Shown: positions 54,948 through 64,000 of the stretch, in pieces
Position numbering within the stretch: the first letter of the stretch is position 1
Layout: each line of letters begins with the position of its first letter
NCBI RefSeq assembly: GCF_002811875.1
Contig: NZ_NPDZ01000007.1
Span: forward strand, 124,001-188,000
From: Leptospira perolatii
GTDB taxonomy: Bacteria; Spirochaetota; Leptospiria; Leptospirales; Leptospiraceae
Length of the DNA stretch: 64,000 nt
Reading direction: 5' to 3'
The notes under the pieces: model-generated
The model's input: only the letters and a program-made list of their open reading frames with translations
Told to the model about the DNA's origin: nothing
Database searches by the model: none
Translations under genes and position numbers: made by a program

Positions 54948-56753
54948 TTGAAAGATTGGATTCAGGAAAATTACAAAAATAGATCCTGGGCGGGAGAGCT
55001 CACGGAGTCCATGGAAGGTAAGGTCGTAAATTTGTACGGCTGGTCTTTCCGTTTCCGAGACCAAGGCGGGGTCATCTTCGTTGATTTGAGGGACAGAACG
55101 GGCATCCTACAAGTAGTTCTAAGAAAGGAAATACTTGGCGATGATTTTCATTTAGCTGAAAAGATCCGCTCAGAGTATGTAATCGCTGTTAGTGGAACTC
55201 TGAAAAAGAGAGATGCGGAGAGCATCAACCCAAAGATGCCTACGGGCAAAATTGAAGTAGTTGTTGATAAATTAGAAATTTTGAATATAGCAAAGACTCC
55301 TCCTTTTGCGTTGGACGAATTCGAAGAAATCTCGGAAGAGAATCGATTGAAATACCGCTATCTCGACTTTCGAAGGGACGAGCTAAAAGATAGAATGGTA
55401 AAGCGTCATGAATTCGTGTTCGCGATTCGCAATTATCTAAACTCCAGAAAGTTTTTAGAAATCGAAACTCCGATACTAAATAAATCCACTCCGGAAGGAG
55501 CGAGGGATTTTCTTGTTCCATCAAGATTGAACCCGAATTCCTTTTATGCTCTTCCCCAATCTCCTCAGATATTTAAGCAAATCTTAATGGTTGGAGGAGT
55601 GGAGAGATATTTTCAAATCGTAAAGTGTTTTAGAGACGAAGACCTCAGAGCGGATCGTCAACCGGAGTTCACCCAGTTGGATATGGAATTCTCCTTTGTC
55701 TCGCAAGAAGAGATACTTTCCGAGATCGAAGGTTTATTTTCAAAGATATTCAAGGATGTTTTTGGAGTCTCCCTTCATGCTCCTTTCCAAAGAATTACCT
55801 ACAAGCAAGCGATGGAAGAATACGGATCCGATAAACCGGATTTGCGCTTTGGGATGAAGCTCGTCAATGTTTCGGAAATCGTGAAAGATTCTGATTTCCA
55901 AGTTTTTTCTGCTGCGGTAGCGAGCGGCGGAGTGGTCAAGGCGATCTGCGTACCCGGCGGATCAATCATTTCGAGAAAGGAAATAGAAGACCTGACTGCT
56001 TGGCTTAACAGAGATTATAAAGCGAAGGGCCTCGCCTACATGAAACATGGCGCAGACGGGTTAGAGTCCACGATCACGAAGCGTTTTAGTAAAGAGCAAC
56101 TAGAGAAAATCGCAAAAGCAGCGGGCTCTAAAGAGGGAGATATGTTGTTTTTCGGCGCGGACGAAGCCGCGATCGTGCACCATTCTCTTGGCGCGCTTCG
56201 ACTCAGGTTGTCGGAAAGGTTTGACAAACCTCCTGAAAATAGCTTTCATATTTCCTGGGTTGTAGACTTCCCGATGTTCGAATGGAATAAGGATGCAAAG
56301 AGATGGGATTCTCTTCACCATCCGTTTACTTCTCCTTCGGACGAAAGTCTGGAAATTTTTTCTAGTCCGGAAAAACTTTCCAGCAATGCAGGAACTGCAT
56401 TGGCAAAAGCCTACGATCTAGTGTTAAACGGAGTGGAAATCGGCGGTGGTTCGATAAGAATCCATTCCAAAGAAGTGCAGAATACTGTGTTCTCCGTGCT
56501 TGGGATTGGAAACGAAGAAGCGATGGAAAAATTCGGATTCCTTTTGGAAGCATTGGAATACGGTGCTCCTCCTCATGGTGGAATTGCGTTTGGCGTGGAC
56601 CGAATTCTGATGCTAATGACTGGTGGAAAATCGATACGAGATGTGATCGCTTTCCCTAAGACTCAGAAAGGTGTTTGCCTCATGAGCGAATGTCCATCGG
56701 AAGTGGATGAAAAGCAGCTCCAAGAATTGAAACTAAGATTAGTAAAGGTATAA
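54948..56753 (+). CDS. aspS: Aspartyl-tRNA synthetase (bacterial type)
   Basis: A 601-residue class II synthetase from the TTG at 54948, seven bases after a GGA; an in-frame TTG at 54900 would overlap dnaB and add 16 unlikely residues. OB-fold [22 protein letters not shown], motif 2 [20 protein letters not shown] and motif 3 [15 protein letters not shown] are clear, and the bacterial GAD insertion is present. It charges tRNA-Asp with aspartate (possibly also tRNA-Asn). Confidence 0.95.
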   Translation: MKDWIQENYKNRSWAGELTESMEGKVVNLYGWSFRFRDQGGVIFVDLRDRTGILQVVLRKEILGDDFHLAEKIRSEYVIAVSGTLKKRDAESINPKMPTGKIEVVVDKLEILNIAKTPPFALDEFEEISEENRLKYRYLDFRRDELKDRMVKRHEFVFAIRNYLNSRKFLEIETPILNKSTPEGARDFLVPSRLNPNSFYALPQSPQIFKQILMVGGVERYFQIVKCFRDEDLRADRQPEFTQLDMEFSFVSQEEILSEIEGLFSKIFKDVFGVSLHAPFQRITYKQAMEEYGSDKPDLRFGMKLVNVSEIVKDSDFQVFSAAVASGGVVKAICVPGGSIISRKEIEDLTAWLNRDYKAKGLAYMKHGADGLESTITKRFSKEQLEKIAKAAGSKEGDMLFFGADEAAIVHHSLGALRLRLSERFDKPPENSFHISWVVDFPMFEWNKDAKRWDSLHHPFTSPSDESLEIFSSPEKLSSNAGTALAKAYDLVLNGVEIGGGSIRIHSKEVQNTVFSVLGIGNEEAMEKFGFLLEALEYGAPPHGGIAFGVDRILMLMTGGKSIRDVIAFPKTQKGVCLMSECPSEVDEKQLQELKLRLVKV

Positions 56754-56757
56754 CACC

Positions 56758-57720
56758 ATTAGGAAAGAACAGTTTATTTTCGAAAGCCAGGACTTGTATC
56801 GGAAAATCTGCGGGATTAACGATAACGGAGTAAGAGTCCTGGAAAAGCAGTTGGAGATCGGCCTGATCCCCAGGGGAAACGGATTTCAAGTCGAAGGAAA
56901 TTCTCAAAAGGTCGATTTTGCATTAGATTTTTTTAAACTACTGGAGACAAATTACAGGGATAGACCTGACAGGGATCTGACGGATTCTTTCGATTTCAGC
57001 TATCTACTGAAGCAAGCTACCAGGGAAAGAAAAAAGGATGATCGCTCCAACGAGCCGTTTAAGCCGACAGAAAAGATTCTTACTACATATCGTGGAAAGC
57101 ATCTTTATCCCCGGACAAAAAATCAGGATAAATACATTCAATCTTTCTTAAATAACCTGATCACTTTCGGGGTTGGTCCGGCCGGAACAGGTAAAACTTT
57201 TCTTTCAGTCGCGACAGCTTGCAGATTTTTGCAAAATGGGGTCATTGATAGAATCGTGTTGACCAGGCCGGCAGTCGAGGCTGGCGAAAATCTCGGCTTT
57301 TTGCCAGGAGATTTGAATCAGAAAGTGGACCCGTATCTTCGTCCGGTCTATGACGCCTTGAACGAATGCATCGGTTTCGAAAAAACCCAAGAATATATCG
57401 CGCTTACCAAAATAGAAATCGCGCCGGTAGCATTTATGAGAGGTAGAACTCTTTCTAATAGTTTTATTATATTAGACGAAGCCCAAAACTGTACATTATC
57501 TCAACTTAAAATGATCATGACCAGATTGGGTCGCAACTCAAGAATGTGCATTTCTGGAGATGTAACTCAAATAGACCTGGAGCATGGGCGCTCCGGCTTT
57601 GATCGAGTCGTAAATTTGTTCCGAAATACCGAAGGAATAGGTTTGGTTTTCTTTGGAAAAGAGGATATAACAAGGCATCCTCTGGTAGAGACCATCGTCC
57701 GGAAGTTCGAGGAGTTATAA
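56758..57720 (+). CDS. phoH: PhoH-family ATPase, probable ATT start
   Basis: The Walker A motif GPAGTGKTF (K at residue 146) and FIILDEAQN mark PhoH-like ATPases, thought to act in RNA metabolism. A TTG at 56794 would start the frame, but the family's N-terminus seems to lie upstream ([20 protein letters not shown]), starting at an ATT (56758) eight bases after AAAGGT, next to the aspS stop. I therefore give 320 residues. YbeY and HD genes follow, a common arrangement. Confidence 0.85.
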   Translation: MRKEQFIFESQDLYRKICGINDNGVRVLEKQLEIGLIPRGNGFQVEGNSQKVDFALDFFKLLETNYRDRPDRDLTDSFDFSYLLKQATRERKKDDRSNEPFKPTEKILTTYRGKHLYPRTKNQDKYIQSFLNNLITFGVGPAGTGKTFLSVATACRFLQNGVIDRIVLTRPAVEAGENLGFLPGDLNQKVDPYLRPVYDALNECIGFEKTQEYIALTKIEIAPVAFMRGRTLSNSFIILDEAQNCTLSQLKMIMTRLGRNSRMCISGDVTQIDLEHGRSGFDRVVNLFRNTEGIGLVFFGKEDITRHPLVETIVRKFEEL

Positions 57721-57725
57721 AACTT

Positions 57726-60146
57726 ATGTTTCCTTTCGGTTCCTTCTTGGAAAACGGAATGGCCTGGATTACCGACACTCTTACGAAGGTTCGGCCGATT
57801 TCCTTTGTCCGAAAGTTCCAAGTAACTCTGACGATCATTACACTTCTTGTAGTGACTTGGATGCTCGCGATCCCTTTCTTCGGGCAGGATAAAATAGATC
57901 TATCTCCTGAAGGTGCGTATTCAGAGGGAAAAACTTCGGTCGAGAAAATCATCTCTACGAAAGATATCGTCTACGAGGACGAAGAGAAGACAAAGGCCAA
58001 GAAGCTGCAAGCTTATCAATCTGCTCCTTTCTATTTCGACAGAGATTATACGATTCTAACGGACACGATTCGACCTGTTCTGCAGGAAGATATGGAACAG
58101 TACAGAAATTTCCGTGCGAGTGGAGAGGGAAAAGGGCCAGGCGAATTGGTGGCCCTGATACCGCGTTGGAAAAATAGATCTAAAGAGGATTTGGAACTCC
58201 TACTCAAGGCTCCGTCTCGGGGGAGAGTAAAGGACCTGGTCCAACAATACTCCAACCTAGTCGTTTCTTCTTTTTGTGTACTCAGGGATGTTCCACCTGA
58301 TTACTCTTCAATCCGTACCGGAGAAACAAGGGTCAGGAATTCTGGGATCGGAGCAAATAAGGAGCCGGTTTCTAGCTTAGAAGGGGGTCTGATCATCCCT
58401 CGGATGTACTTGTATAGAGATAATGCCACTGTACTCCTGTTGAATCAAATCGCTTCTGATAAATTGCCATCGACCGATCCTGCTCTTAGGACAGTGATTC
58501 AGAAGTTGGCTCTTACTTACGTATATTCCAATCCGGCTTGTTCCTACAATGATTCAGAAACAAAGATTCAGAAACAAGTGGCTATGGACCGAGCTGAGCC
58601 GATCAACAGTAGGATTACTGCAGGAGAAGTGATAGTAAAATCGGGAGAAATCATCACTCCGGAGATTTACAAAAAACTGGCCATCGTAAATAGATACGCT
58701 ACTCGGGCAAATATCGCATCCATATTTTCCATTTTAGTAATACAGTCGATTTTCGTTATCATAGTTTATGCTTTCTTAAAGAAGTATAATCCTAAACGTT
58801 TGAACGATGTTTCGAGTAACGTGATCGTGTTTACTCTGATTTGGGCGTTAGTTCTTTGGGCTTATGCAGCTTCCAAGGTGTTTTATAATTTCGAAAATCG
58901 TTACGATGCGATCTTCTATTTCACTTTGGTGGTACCGGTCGGAATGGTCTGCCTACTGCTCGCGATGATATATGACGAGCAGCTCTCCATTGCTATCGGG
59001 TTTTATCTGTCCTTCTTTATTTTCGCGGCCTCGAGATACAATCCGACTTCGTTTATCCTTGCCTTTGTAGTTACGATTGTTGCGGCCACTTTCGGACGAA
59101 ACATGAGAAAGAGGATCGATTTTATTAAAGCTGGTTTGTATATCGCTGCGGTAGAGATGTTGATTTCTTCTTCTGGATATCTGTTCGATTCTAGATATTA
59201 TTGGGTGACTGTTCCTTCTGGTTCGGTGTTAAGAGATCTTTGGGAATCTAATATATTCAAATTGTATCTGCTCTGTCTAGTGAACGGCTTTGTTGCTTCC
59301 ACATTGACACAGCTATTACTTCCGATTTACGAATACGTATTCAATATACCGACTCGTTTCAAGTTGATGGAGCTTGCGGACACAGGTCATCCGCTTTTGC
59401 AGGATTTATTGACCAAGGCACCATCGACATATACCCATACGTTTTTAGTTGCGGCGATGTCGGAAAGGGCCGCACAAAATTTAGGATTAGATTGGTTGCT
59501 GACTAGAGTCGGAGTATATTTTCACGATATCGGAAAAATTCCGAACGCAGGATTTTTTGTGGAAAACCAGCATTTAATCCCTAAGAAAGAAAATATAGAT
59601 AAGAACAATCCTTCCAAGGCTGCAAAAATAGTCATCGATCACGTGTTAGATGGAATAGAGATGGCAAAGAGAGCCAGGTTACCTCGGGAAGTGATAGATT
59701 TTATTCCGGAGCATCACGGAACTTCAACGATGGCATTCTTTTATCATAAAGCATTATCCGAACTATCTCCTTCTCAAAAAAAGAAGCTGAGGAAAGAAGA
59801 CTTTCAGTACCCAGGACCTAAACCTCAAAGAAAGGAAACCGCGATCGTAATGCTCGCAGATAGTTTGGAAGCAGCGAGTCGTTCGCTGGAAGATGTCTCT
59901 CCCGAATCTTTGGACGCATTGATCACCAAGATCGTAAATAGTAAACTCGCCGAGAACCAATTGGATGATTGTGGATTGACCCTAGGAGATCTAGAGATAG
60001 TCAAGGCTTCCTTTAAAGAAGTTCTACAGTCTAGCTTGCATTCTCGTCCTAAATATCCTAAGCCGGAGGATACAAAAGCCTTGGAAGAGAAAAAGAAGTC
60101 GGCGTTGATCAAGGCGGCAGAAAGAGAGAGGACCAGTCTGGCTTGA
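57726..60146 (+). CDS. 7TM-HD membrane phosphodiesterase (PgpH-like, c-di-AMP)
   Basis: An 806-residue protein. A single N-terminal membrane segment is followed by a ~230-residue extracytoplasmic 7TMR-HDED-type region, then about seven membrane segments (~325-540) and a cytoplasmic HD domain: [24 protein letters not shown] (H600, D601), [16 protein letters not shown] and [12 protein letters not shown]. The organisation matches PgpH, which hydrolyses cyclic di-AMP. It ends four bases inside the ybeY start, so the two are translationally coupled. Confidence 0.9.
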   Translation: MFPFGSFLENGMAWITDTLTKVRPISFVRKFQVTLTIITLLVVTWMLAIPFFGQDKIDLSPEGAYSEGKTSVEKIISTKDIVYEDEEKTKAKKLQAYQSAPFYFDRDYTILTDTIRPVLQEDMEQYRNFRASGEGKGPGELVALIPRWKNRSKEDLELLLKAPSRGRVKDLVQQYSNLVVSSFCVLRDVPPDYSSIRTGETRVRNSGIGANKEPVSSLEGGLIIPRMYLYRDNATVLLLNQIASDKLPSTDPALRTVIQKLALTYVYSNPACSYNDSETKIQKQVAMDRAEPINSRITAGEVIVKSGEIITPEIYKKLAIVNRYATRANIASIFSILVIQSIFVIIVYAFLKKYNPKRLNDVSSNVIVFTLIWALVLWAYAASKVFYNFENRYDAIFYFTLVVPVGMVCLLLAMIYDEQLSIAIGFYLSFFIFAASRYNPTSFILAFVVTIVAATFGRNMRKRIDFIKAGLYIAAVEMLISSSGYLFDSRYYWVTVPSGSVLRDLWESNIFKLYLLCLVNGFVASTLTQLLLPIYEYVFNIPTRFKLMELADTGHPLLQDLLTKAPSTYTHTFLVAAMSERAAQNLGLDWLLTRVGVYFHDIGKIPNAGFFVENQHLIPKKENIDKNNPSKAAKIVIDHVLDGIEMAKRARLPREVIDFIPEHHGTSTMAFFYHKALSELSPSQKKKLRKEDFQYPGPKPQRKETAIVMLADSLEAASRSLEDVSPESLDALITKIVNSKLAENQLDDCGLTLGDLEIVKASFKEVLQSSLHSRPKYPKPEDTKALEEKKKSALIKAAERERTSLA

Positions 60147-60868
60147 TCGATCTAACCTACGACGTACCGCAATATGTGCTCCCTTTCTGGATGGAAGAGA
60201 GTCGTCTCATTGAACGGATCGAAAAGCTCACAACATTCGCGTTTCGTAATAAAGTCTGTTTCTTATCCGTGATGATTGTGGATGACCAAACAATTGCGGA
60301 AATCAATCGAGTTCGTCGCGGAAAAAACAAACCTACTGATGTGCTTTCTTTCCCGCTTTATTTTGATCAAGAACCTTGGATACTTCCACCGGTACCGGGA
60401 ATAGAGAAGGGCAATCGCAGAAAACGGAGCTCCAATCCAAAACTGGGCGAAAGAGCAGTCGCCAAATGGGGATTATACGAGACTGGATTTTCACCCGAAC
60501 GAAGCGGGAAAGATGCTAGACCAGAATTAAACGAATCTTTTTCTAGAACGAATAAATCCGAAGATAACGCTTCCTCACCGGAGGGAACTCGAAAAGAGCA
60601 CGAGAATCTTAACTGGCGCGAGGAGGTTTCGAAGCAAAGCATCTCGGCTTCAGAACAAACCTTCTCGCTCGGTGAAATTGTGATTTCTTGGGAAACTACC
60701 GTCGCTCAAGCGAAATTTGTAGGTCACTCCGAAGAGGAGGAATTTTTCCGACTTTTAGTGCACGGGTTCTTACATTTGTTAGGCTACGATCACGAAAGAG
60801 GTGCGTCTGACGAAATGCTGATGAAGGAAATGGAAGATCTGTGTCTAACTCTAGTTCTGGGTCCTTAA
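60143..60868 (+). CDS. ybeY: Endoribonuclease YbeY with large insertion
   Basis: A 241-residue protein, longer than the usual ~150-180. [10 protein letters not shown] (61-71) and [11 protein letters not shown] (207-217, with three His that bind zinc) are the YbeY marks, and LGEIVIS (~176-182) is normally close behind the first. Here about 95 charged, Ser/Asn/Arg/Lys-rich residues (~75-172) lie between them. YbeY takes part in 16S rRNA 3' maturation and ribosome quality control. The TTG start overlaps the HD gene by four bases. Confidence 0.93.
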   Translation: MIDLTYDVPQYVLPFWMEESRLIERIEKLTTFAFRNKVCFLSVMIVDDQTIAEINRVRRGKNKPTDVLSFPLYFDQEPWILPPVPGIEKGNRRKRSSNPKLGERAVAKWGLYETGFSPERSGKDARPELNESFSRTNKSEDNASSPEGTRKEHENLNWREEVSKQSISASEQTFSLGEIVISWETTVAQAKFVGHSEEEEFFRLLVHGFLHLLGYDHERGASDEMLMKEMEDLCLTLVLGP

Positions 60869-61623
60869 AGAAAAATACGGGAATCGTAATGGAATCCAGA
60901 GTCGTTGGAGAAGGAGACGCTTTCATTCGAATCCTTCCTTCCGAAGGAGAAGTCGCAAGTTTTAAGATCAAAGGAATTAAGAAAAGTAAAACTAGACCGA
61001 TCGCCGCCGTGGAACCGGGATCCTTGGTATCCATCGATTACTATTACGTACAAGGAAAAGACACGTTCAATGTGAAAGAGATAGGCTTGATCCAAAGATT
61101 CGATCAGGCGAAACAGGGATATAGTGGGACTGTCCTGGTATCCTATCTCGTGGAACTGGTTTCTTCCTTTTTGACTCAGGGGGGCGCTCATCCACAAGAA
61201 TATAAACTTTTGCTCGCAGCATTGAAAGAACTAGACCAAGACGGTTTTCGGCCTGTCTTTTTACCTTTCTTTAAATTAAAATTATTGTATGCAGGCGGTT
61301 TTCTGTCAAAAGAACTGCAATGCTCGATTTGCGGTAAGGCTTTGGACGAAATGCATTCCTGCAGCCTTGAGGAAGATCAGCTAGAAATCGTATGCGGAGA
61401 ATGCAAGACACCTCAGAAAAACAGGATCGGATTGGTTCGATTTGTGGAAACTTGTCTAAACAGAAGATACCGAGATTTGAAAGATGGACAGATTTCCCTT
61501 GAACTCCTCAGGGACGCGGATAGGCTGAGTAACAAGGCATTGAAACCTTTACTCGGAAAAAAATTGAAATCGGAAAGTTTGTTATACGAAGTCATGGGGG
61601 AAAAGTTTGGACAAATTCTTTAA
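60841..61623 (+). CDS. recO: DNA repair protein RecO
   Basis: A 260-residue protein. NTGIVMESRVVGEGDAFIRIL resembles the RecO OB-fold start, and CSICGKALDEMHSC with CGEC forms the CxxC-x(n)-CxxC zinc finger. RecO loads RecA with RecR and anneals ssDNA-SSB complexes. The GTG start overlaps ybeY by 28 bases; the ATG at 60889 would cut off the first strand. Confidence 0.92.
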   Translation: MSNSSSGSLKKNTGIVMESRVVGEGDAFIRILPSEGEVASFKIKGIKKSKTRPIAAVEPGSLVSIDYYYVQGKDTFNVKEIGLIQRFDQAKQGYSGTVLVSYLVELVSSFLTQGGAHPQEYKLLLAALKELDQDGFRPVFLPFFKLKLLYAGGFLSKELQCSICGKALDEMHSCSLEEDQLEIVCGECKTPQKNRIGLVRFVETCLNRRYRDLKDGQISLELLRDADRLSNKALKPLLGKKLKSESLLYEVMGEKFGQIL

Positions 61624-61855
61624 GACCTGCTTTTTGCTGCTCTACGCGATCGGACTTGTATTCGCGATCGTATTGGAACAGCGTTGGGGAAAGAAGGACC
61701 TCCCACAAAAACCTGTATTCGGGGCCGAATCTAAAACTTGTGGAACTGTTGATTGTATATTGAGAGAAAAGATTGTGGTCTTCAGGTCCTTGGATGCTAG
61801 TTGGAAGATCGCTATAAGAAAAGGTCTACTTCCTGCTTGGGGAAAACAAGAATAA
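61607..61855 (+). CDS. Small membrane-anchored conserved-looking protein
   Basis: An 82-residue protein starting TTG after GGGGGAA, overlapping recO by 17 bases. The N-terminal 24 residues are a membrane segment ([21 protein letters not shown]). The rest has two Cys and a [20 protein letters not shown] tail. I do not recognise it. Coupled position between recO and argS and the good ribosome site support that it is real. Confidence 0.6.
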   Translation: MDKFFKTCFLLLYAIGLVFAIVLEQRWGKKDLPQKPVFGAESKTCGTVDCILREKIVVFRSLDASWKIAIRKGLLPAWGKQE

Positions 61856-61892
61856 GGACTTCGAAATACAGGGCAAAGATTCAAAACCAAGA

Positions 61893-63653
61893 ATGAAAGA
61901 AACGGAAACGATTAAATATACCGTATTGACCGCTTTGAGAGCGGCCATTGAAGATTATTGTAAAAAAGAAAAACCTGACTTGGATCCTAGTTCGCTGAAG
62001 ATTCGAATCGAATATTCGCGCGAAGAATCATTTGGAGATTATTCTACTTCTTTCGCCCTGGAAAATTCCAAGCTTCTCGGAAAAAAACCGATGGAATCCG
62101 CCCAATCTCTGGTTGGGCTACTGCAATCAAAAACGGATCTTTTTGAAAAGGTGGACTGCACTCCTCCAGGATTTGTGAACTTTAGAATTTCACCAAAGTA
62201 TCTGATCCAGGTATTGGAGAAAACGGTTCTAAAAGGGGAATCGTTTCCTCAAGTCGCCGATCCTTTGAAAATCAATCTAGAGTTTGTCAGCGCAAATCCG
62301 ACCGGTCCATTAAACATAGTATCCGCAAGAGCAGCAGCCACCGGAGATGCACTCGCGAATTTACTGAAAGCAGTCGGACACAAAGTAGAAAAGGAATTCT
62401 ATGTAAACGACTACGGGAACCAAGTATTTTTACTCGGAGTATCGACTCTGGTCAGGATTCGGGAAAAATTAGGTGAATCGTTTAGCGTCCAGGAAAATGA
62501 AGATGGAACTTCGATAGATCTATTGCTCGAAAAAAATACGATTCCTTCGGAAGGTTATAGAGGAGAGTATTTAAAGGAAATTGCAAATACTCTGTTGGAT
62601 GATTCTAAGACTTCGCTCGAGATTCAAGATTTGCTAAAGGAAAAAAAATACAAAGAACTCGCGGAGAAATGTTCCAAGTGGGCCGTTGAGTCTAACCTGA
62701 AATGGCAAAGAAAAGATCTGGATCTGTTCGGAGTCGGCTTTGATCGCTTTTATAGTGAAACTACACTACACGATGCCGGAAAGGTCGTCGGAGTATTAGA
62801 AGATCTTAAAAAATCAAAAAAGATCTTGGAAGAAGACGGAAAGCTACTTTTTAAATCCGAAGAATACGGAGACGATAAAAATAGGGTCGTAATGAGAGAA
62901 GACGGGCGTCCTACCTATCTGCTTTCTGATATTGCCTACCACCAAGACAAGATACACAGAGGATACGACAAAATCGTGGATATCTGGGGCCCTGATCACC
63001 ACGGTTATATCGCGCGCTTGTCCGGTGCTGTGCAAGCATTAGGTTTTCCTAAAGAAAGTTTTCAAGTGATTATCGCCCAACAAGTCAATCTGCTCATGGC
63101 CGGACAAAAAGTGAAAATGAGCAAGCGTGCCGGAGAATTTCAGACCATGGAGGATCTACTCGGATTCCTCGGTAAAAGCGGCAAAGATGTAGGAAGATAC
63201 TTTTTTGTAATGAGGTCCTTGGATTCTCCTTTGGATTTCGATCTGGATCTCGCTAAAGATGAATCGGAAAAAAATCCGGTCTTTTATCTTCAATATGCAC
63301 ACGCAAGGGTGTGTTCCATTTTTAGGGAAGTAGGGGACCAATCGAGCGCTTCCGCTTTAGAGAAGTTGGAGCTTACAGAAGAAAGAAAAAGACTCCTATT
63401 TTGGTTGGCGAGATTTCCAGAGGAGGTCCTCGACGCAGCGAATAGCCTCGAAGCACATCGCTTGACGAACTACTTGCAGAATCTTGCAAGAAGTTTTACT
63501 CAATTCTATATCGCAAAGAATAATAGATTAAAAGATTCTGATACGGAAACGAGACTGGCTTTAGCTCGGATTTGCCAATCCGTAAAGGAAGTTCTATTTT
63601 TGGGACTACAACTCTTGGGTGTAACCGCGCCGGAACGGATGGAAAAAACATGA
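61893..63653 (+). CDS. argS: Arginyl-tRNA synthetase
   Basis: A 586-residue class I synthetase. [26 protein letters not shown] covers the site of the HIGH motif, but residues 141-144 read NIVS instead of the usual H-x-G-H. The KMSKS loop is [14 protein letters not shown] and [12 protein letters not shown] are typical of ArgRS. The C-terminal anticodon domain includes [12 protein letters not shown]. It charges tRNA-Arg. The altered HIGH motif is real in the sequence and may be a lineage feature. The stop overlaps the cinA start. Confidence 0.95.
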   Translation: MKETETIKYTVLTALRAAIEDYCKKEKPDLDPSSLKIRIEYSREESFGDYSTSFALENSKLLGKKPMESAQSLVGLLQSKTDLFEKVDCTPPGFVNFRISPKYLIQVLEKTVLKGESFPQVADPLKINLEFVSANPTGPLNIVSARAAATGDALANLLKAVGHKVEKEFYVNDYGNQVFLLGVSTLVRIREKLGESFSVQENEDGTSIDLLLEKNTIPSEGYRGEYLKEIANTLLDDSKTSLEIQDLLKEKKYKELAEKCSKWAVESNLKWQRKDLDLFGVGFDRFYSETTLHDAGKVVGVLEDLKKSKKILEEDGKLLFKSEEYGDDKNRVVMREDGRPTYLLSDIAYHQDKIHRGYDKIVDIWGPDHHGYIARLSGAVQALGFPKESFQVIIAQQVNLLMAGQKVKMSKRAGEFQTMEDLLGFLGKSGKDVGRYFFVMRSLDSPLDFDLDLAKDESEKNPVFYLQYAHARVCSIFREVGDQSSASALEKLELTEERKRLLFWLARFPEEVLDAANSLEAHRLTNYLQNLARSFTQFYIAKNNRLKDSDTETRLALARICQSVKEVLFLGLQLLGVTAPERMEKT

Positions 63654-64000
63654 GTTCCAATCCTCGGATCACAGTCGTTTCCACGGGATCCGAACTGACG
63701 AGTGGTCGAAGTTACGACACGAATTCTGCCTGGATCGCAAACGAATTATTTGGCCTAGGATTTTCTGTAGAAAAGTTTATCGTATTGCCGGATGATCCGG
63801 TTTTGATTCGGAAAGAATTGGAGTCCTGCTTTGCGGGTGCAAGCGCGGAGAATCCCGTACTCATCGTTATGACGGGCGGACTCGGTCCTACTGAAGATGA
63901 TTTCACTTTAGAAATTGTTTGCGAGTTGACGGATTCGGTTCCGGTTAGAGACGAAAAAGCATATTCCAGATTACAAGCTCTCTATCGACTTAGAGGAAGA
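63650..64000 (+). CDS. cinA: CinA-family protein, 3' truncated by window
   Basis: The first 117 residues are seen. [27 protein letters not shown] and [15 protein letters not shown] are the MoaB/MogA-like motifs of CinA, which acts as nicotinamide-nucleotide amidase/ADP-ribose pyrophosphatase-type protein. The ATG overlaps the argS stop by four bases. The frame is open to the window end. Confidence 0.92.
   Translation, partial: MSSNPRITVVSTGSELTSGRSYDTNSAWIANELFGLGFSVEKFIVLPDDPVLIRKELESCFAGASAENPVLIVMTGGLGPTEDDFTLEIVCELTDSVPVRDEKAYSRLQALYRLRGR

Noticed and set aside
1..64000. tRNA or rRNA genes, CRISPR arrays, prophage genes
   Set aside because: None recognised on either strand by eye; no integrase or transposase frames are visible.

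Overview
The window looks like a chromosomal segment of a Leptospira (Spirochaetes). The evidence is a LIC12162-family O-antigen gene, many lipoproteins with loose spirochaete lipoboxes (ending VAC, VSC, YGC or FDC), frequent TTG/GTG starts, and the run rpsF-ssb-rpsR-rplI-dnaB-aspS-phoH-pgpH-ybeY-recO-argS-cinA. I cannot tell from sequence alone which Leptospira subclade it is.

Layout. (1) 1-22110: the end of a large O-antigen/LPS biosynthesis locus, all on the + strand. It has a DUF115 protein, a LIC12162-family transferase, nucleotide-sugar enzymes (RmlD-like reductase, DegT-type aminotransferase, UDP-galactopyranose mutase, Gne-like epimerase), at least six glycosyltransferases, three methyltransferases, a cupin, a HAD/transferase protein, an O-acyltransferase and an SLC13-type transporter. 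Many neighbours overlap by a few bases, which suggests long operons. (2) 22495-23874: a CapA-like lipoprotein. (3) 24371-39944: the most unusual part. A 1423-aa lipoprotein resembling anthrax protective antigen (PA) lies 23 bases upstream of a 2477-aa SpvB/FG-GAP/RHS lipoprotein with a toxin-like C-terminus. A candidate membrane immunity gene follows, then a 600-bp repeat, a second (orphan) RHS tip with a different C-terminal domain and its own candidate immunity gene, the 600-bp repeat again, a RelB/YafQ toxin-antitoxin pair, and a truncated third copy of the repeat's 3' end. The repeat holds a remnant of a protein C-terminus and a structured RNA that resembles HEARO (IscB omega RNA). (4) 40109-51631: small lipoproteins, a formyltransferase, a fatty-acid-hydroxylase-like protein, a thioesterase-like protein, UspA, an amidohydrolase, an HD protein, a trypsin-ricin lipoprotein and a GDCCVxC protein. 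(5) 52056-64000: a conserved core cluster for ribosome, replication, tRNA charging and RNA maturation, cut by the window end inside cinA.

How it may work together. Region 1 builds and decorates the surface polysaccharide, possibly with galactofuranose. Region 3 reads as a polymorphic toxin locus: a surface-anchored PA-like pore/translocase candidate paired with an RHS/TcB-like toxin whose tip can be exchanged for the downstream cassette through a 134-bp homologous tract. The repeated RNA element sits exactly at the cassette borders. The PA and HEARO assignments come from by-eye pattern matching and need profile searches.
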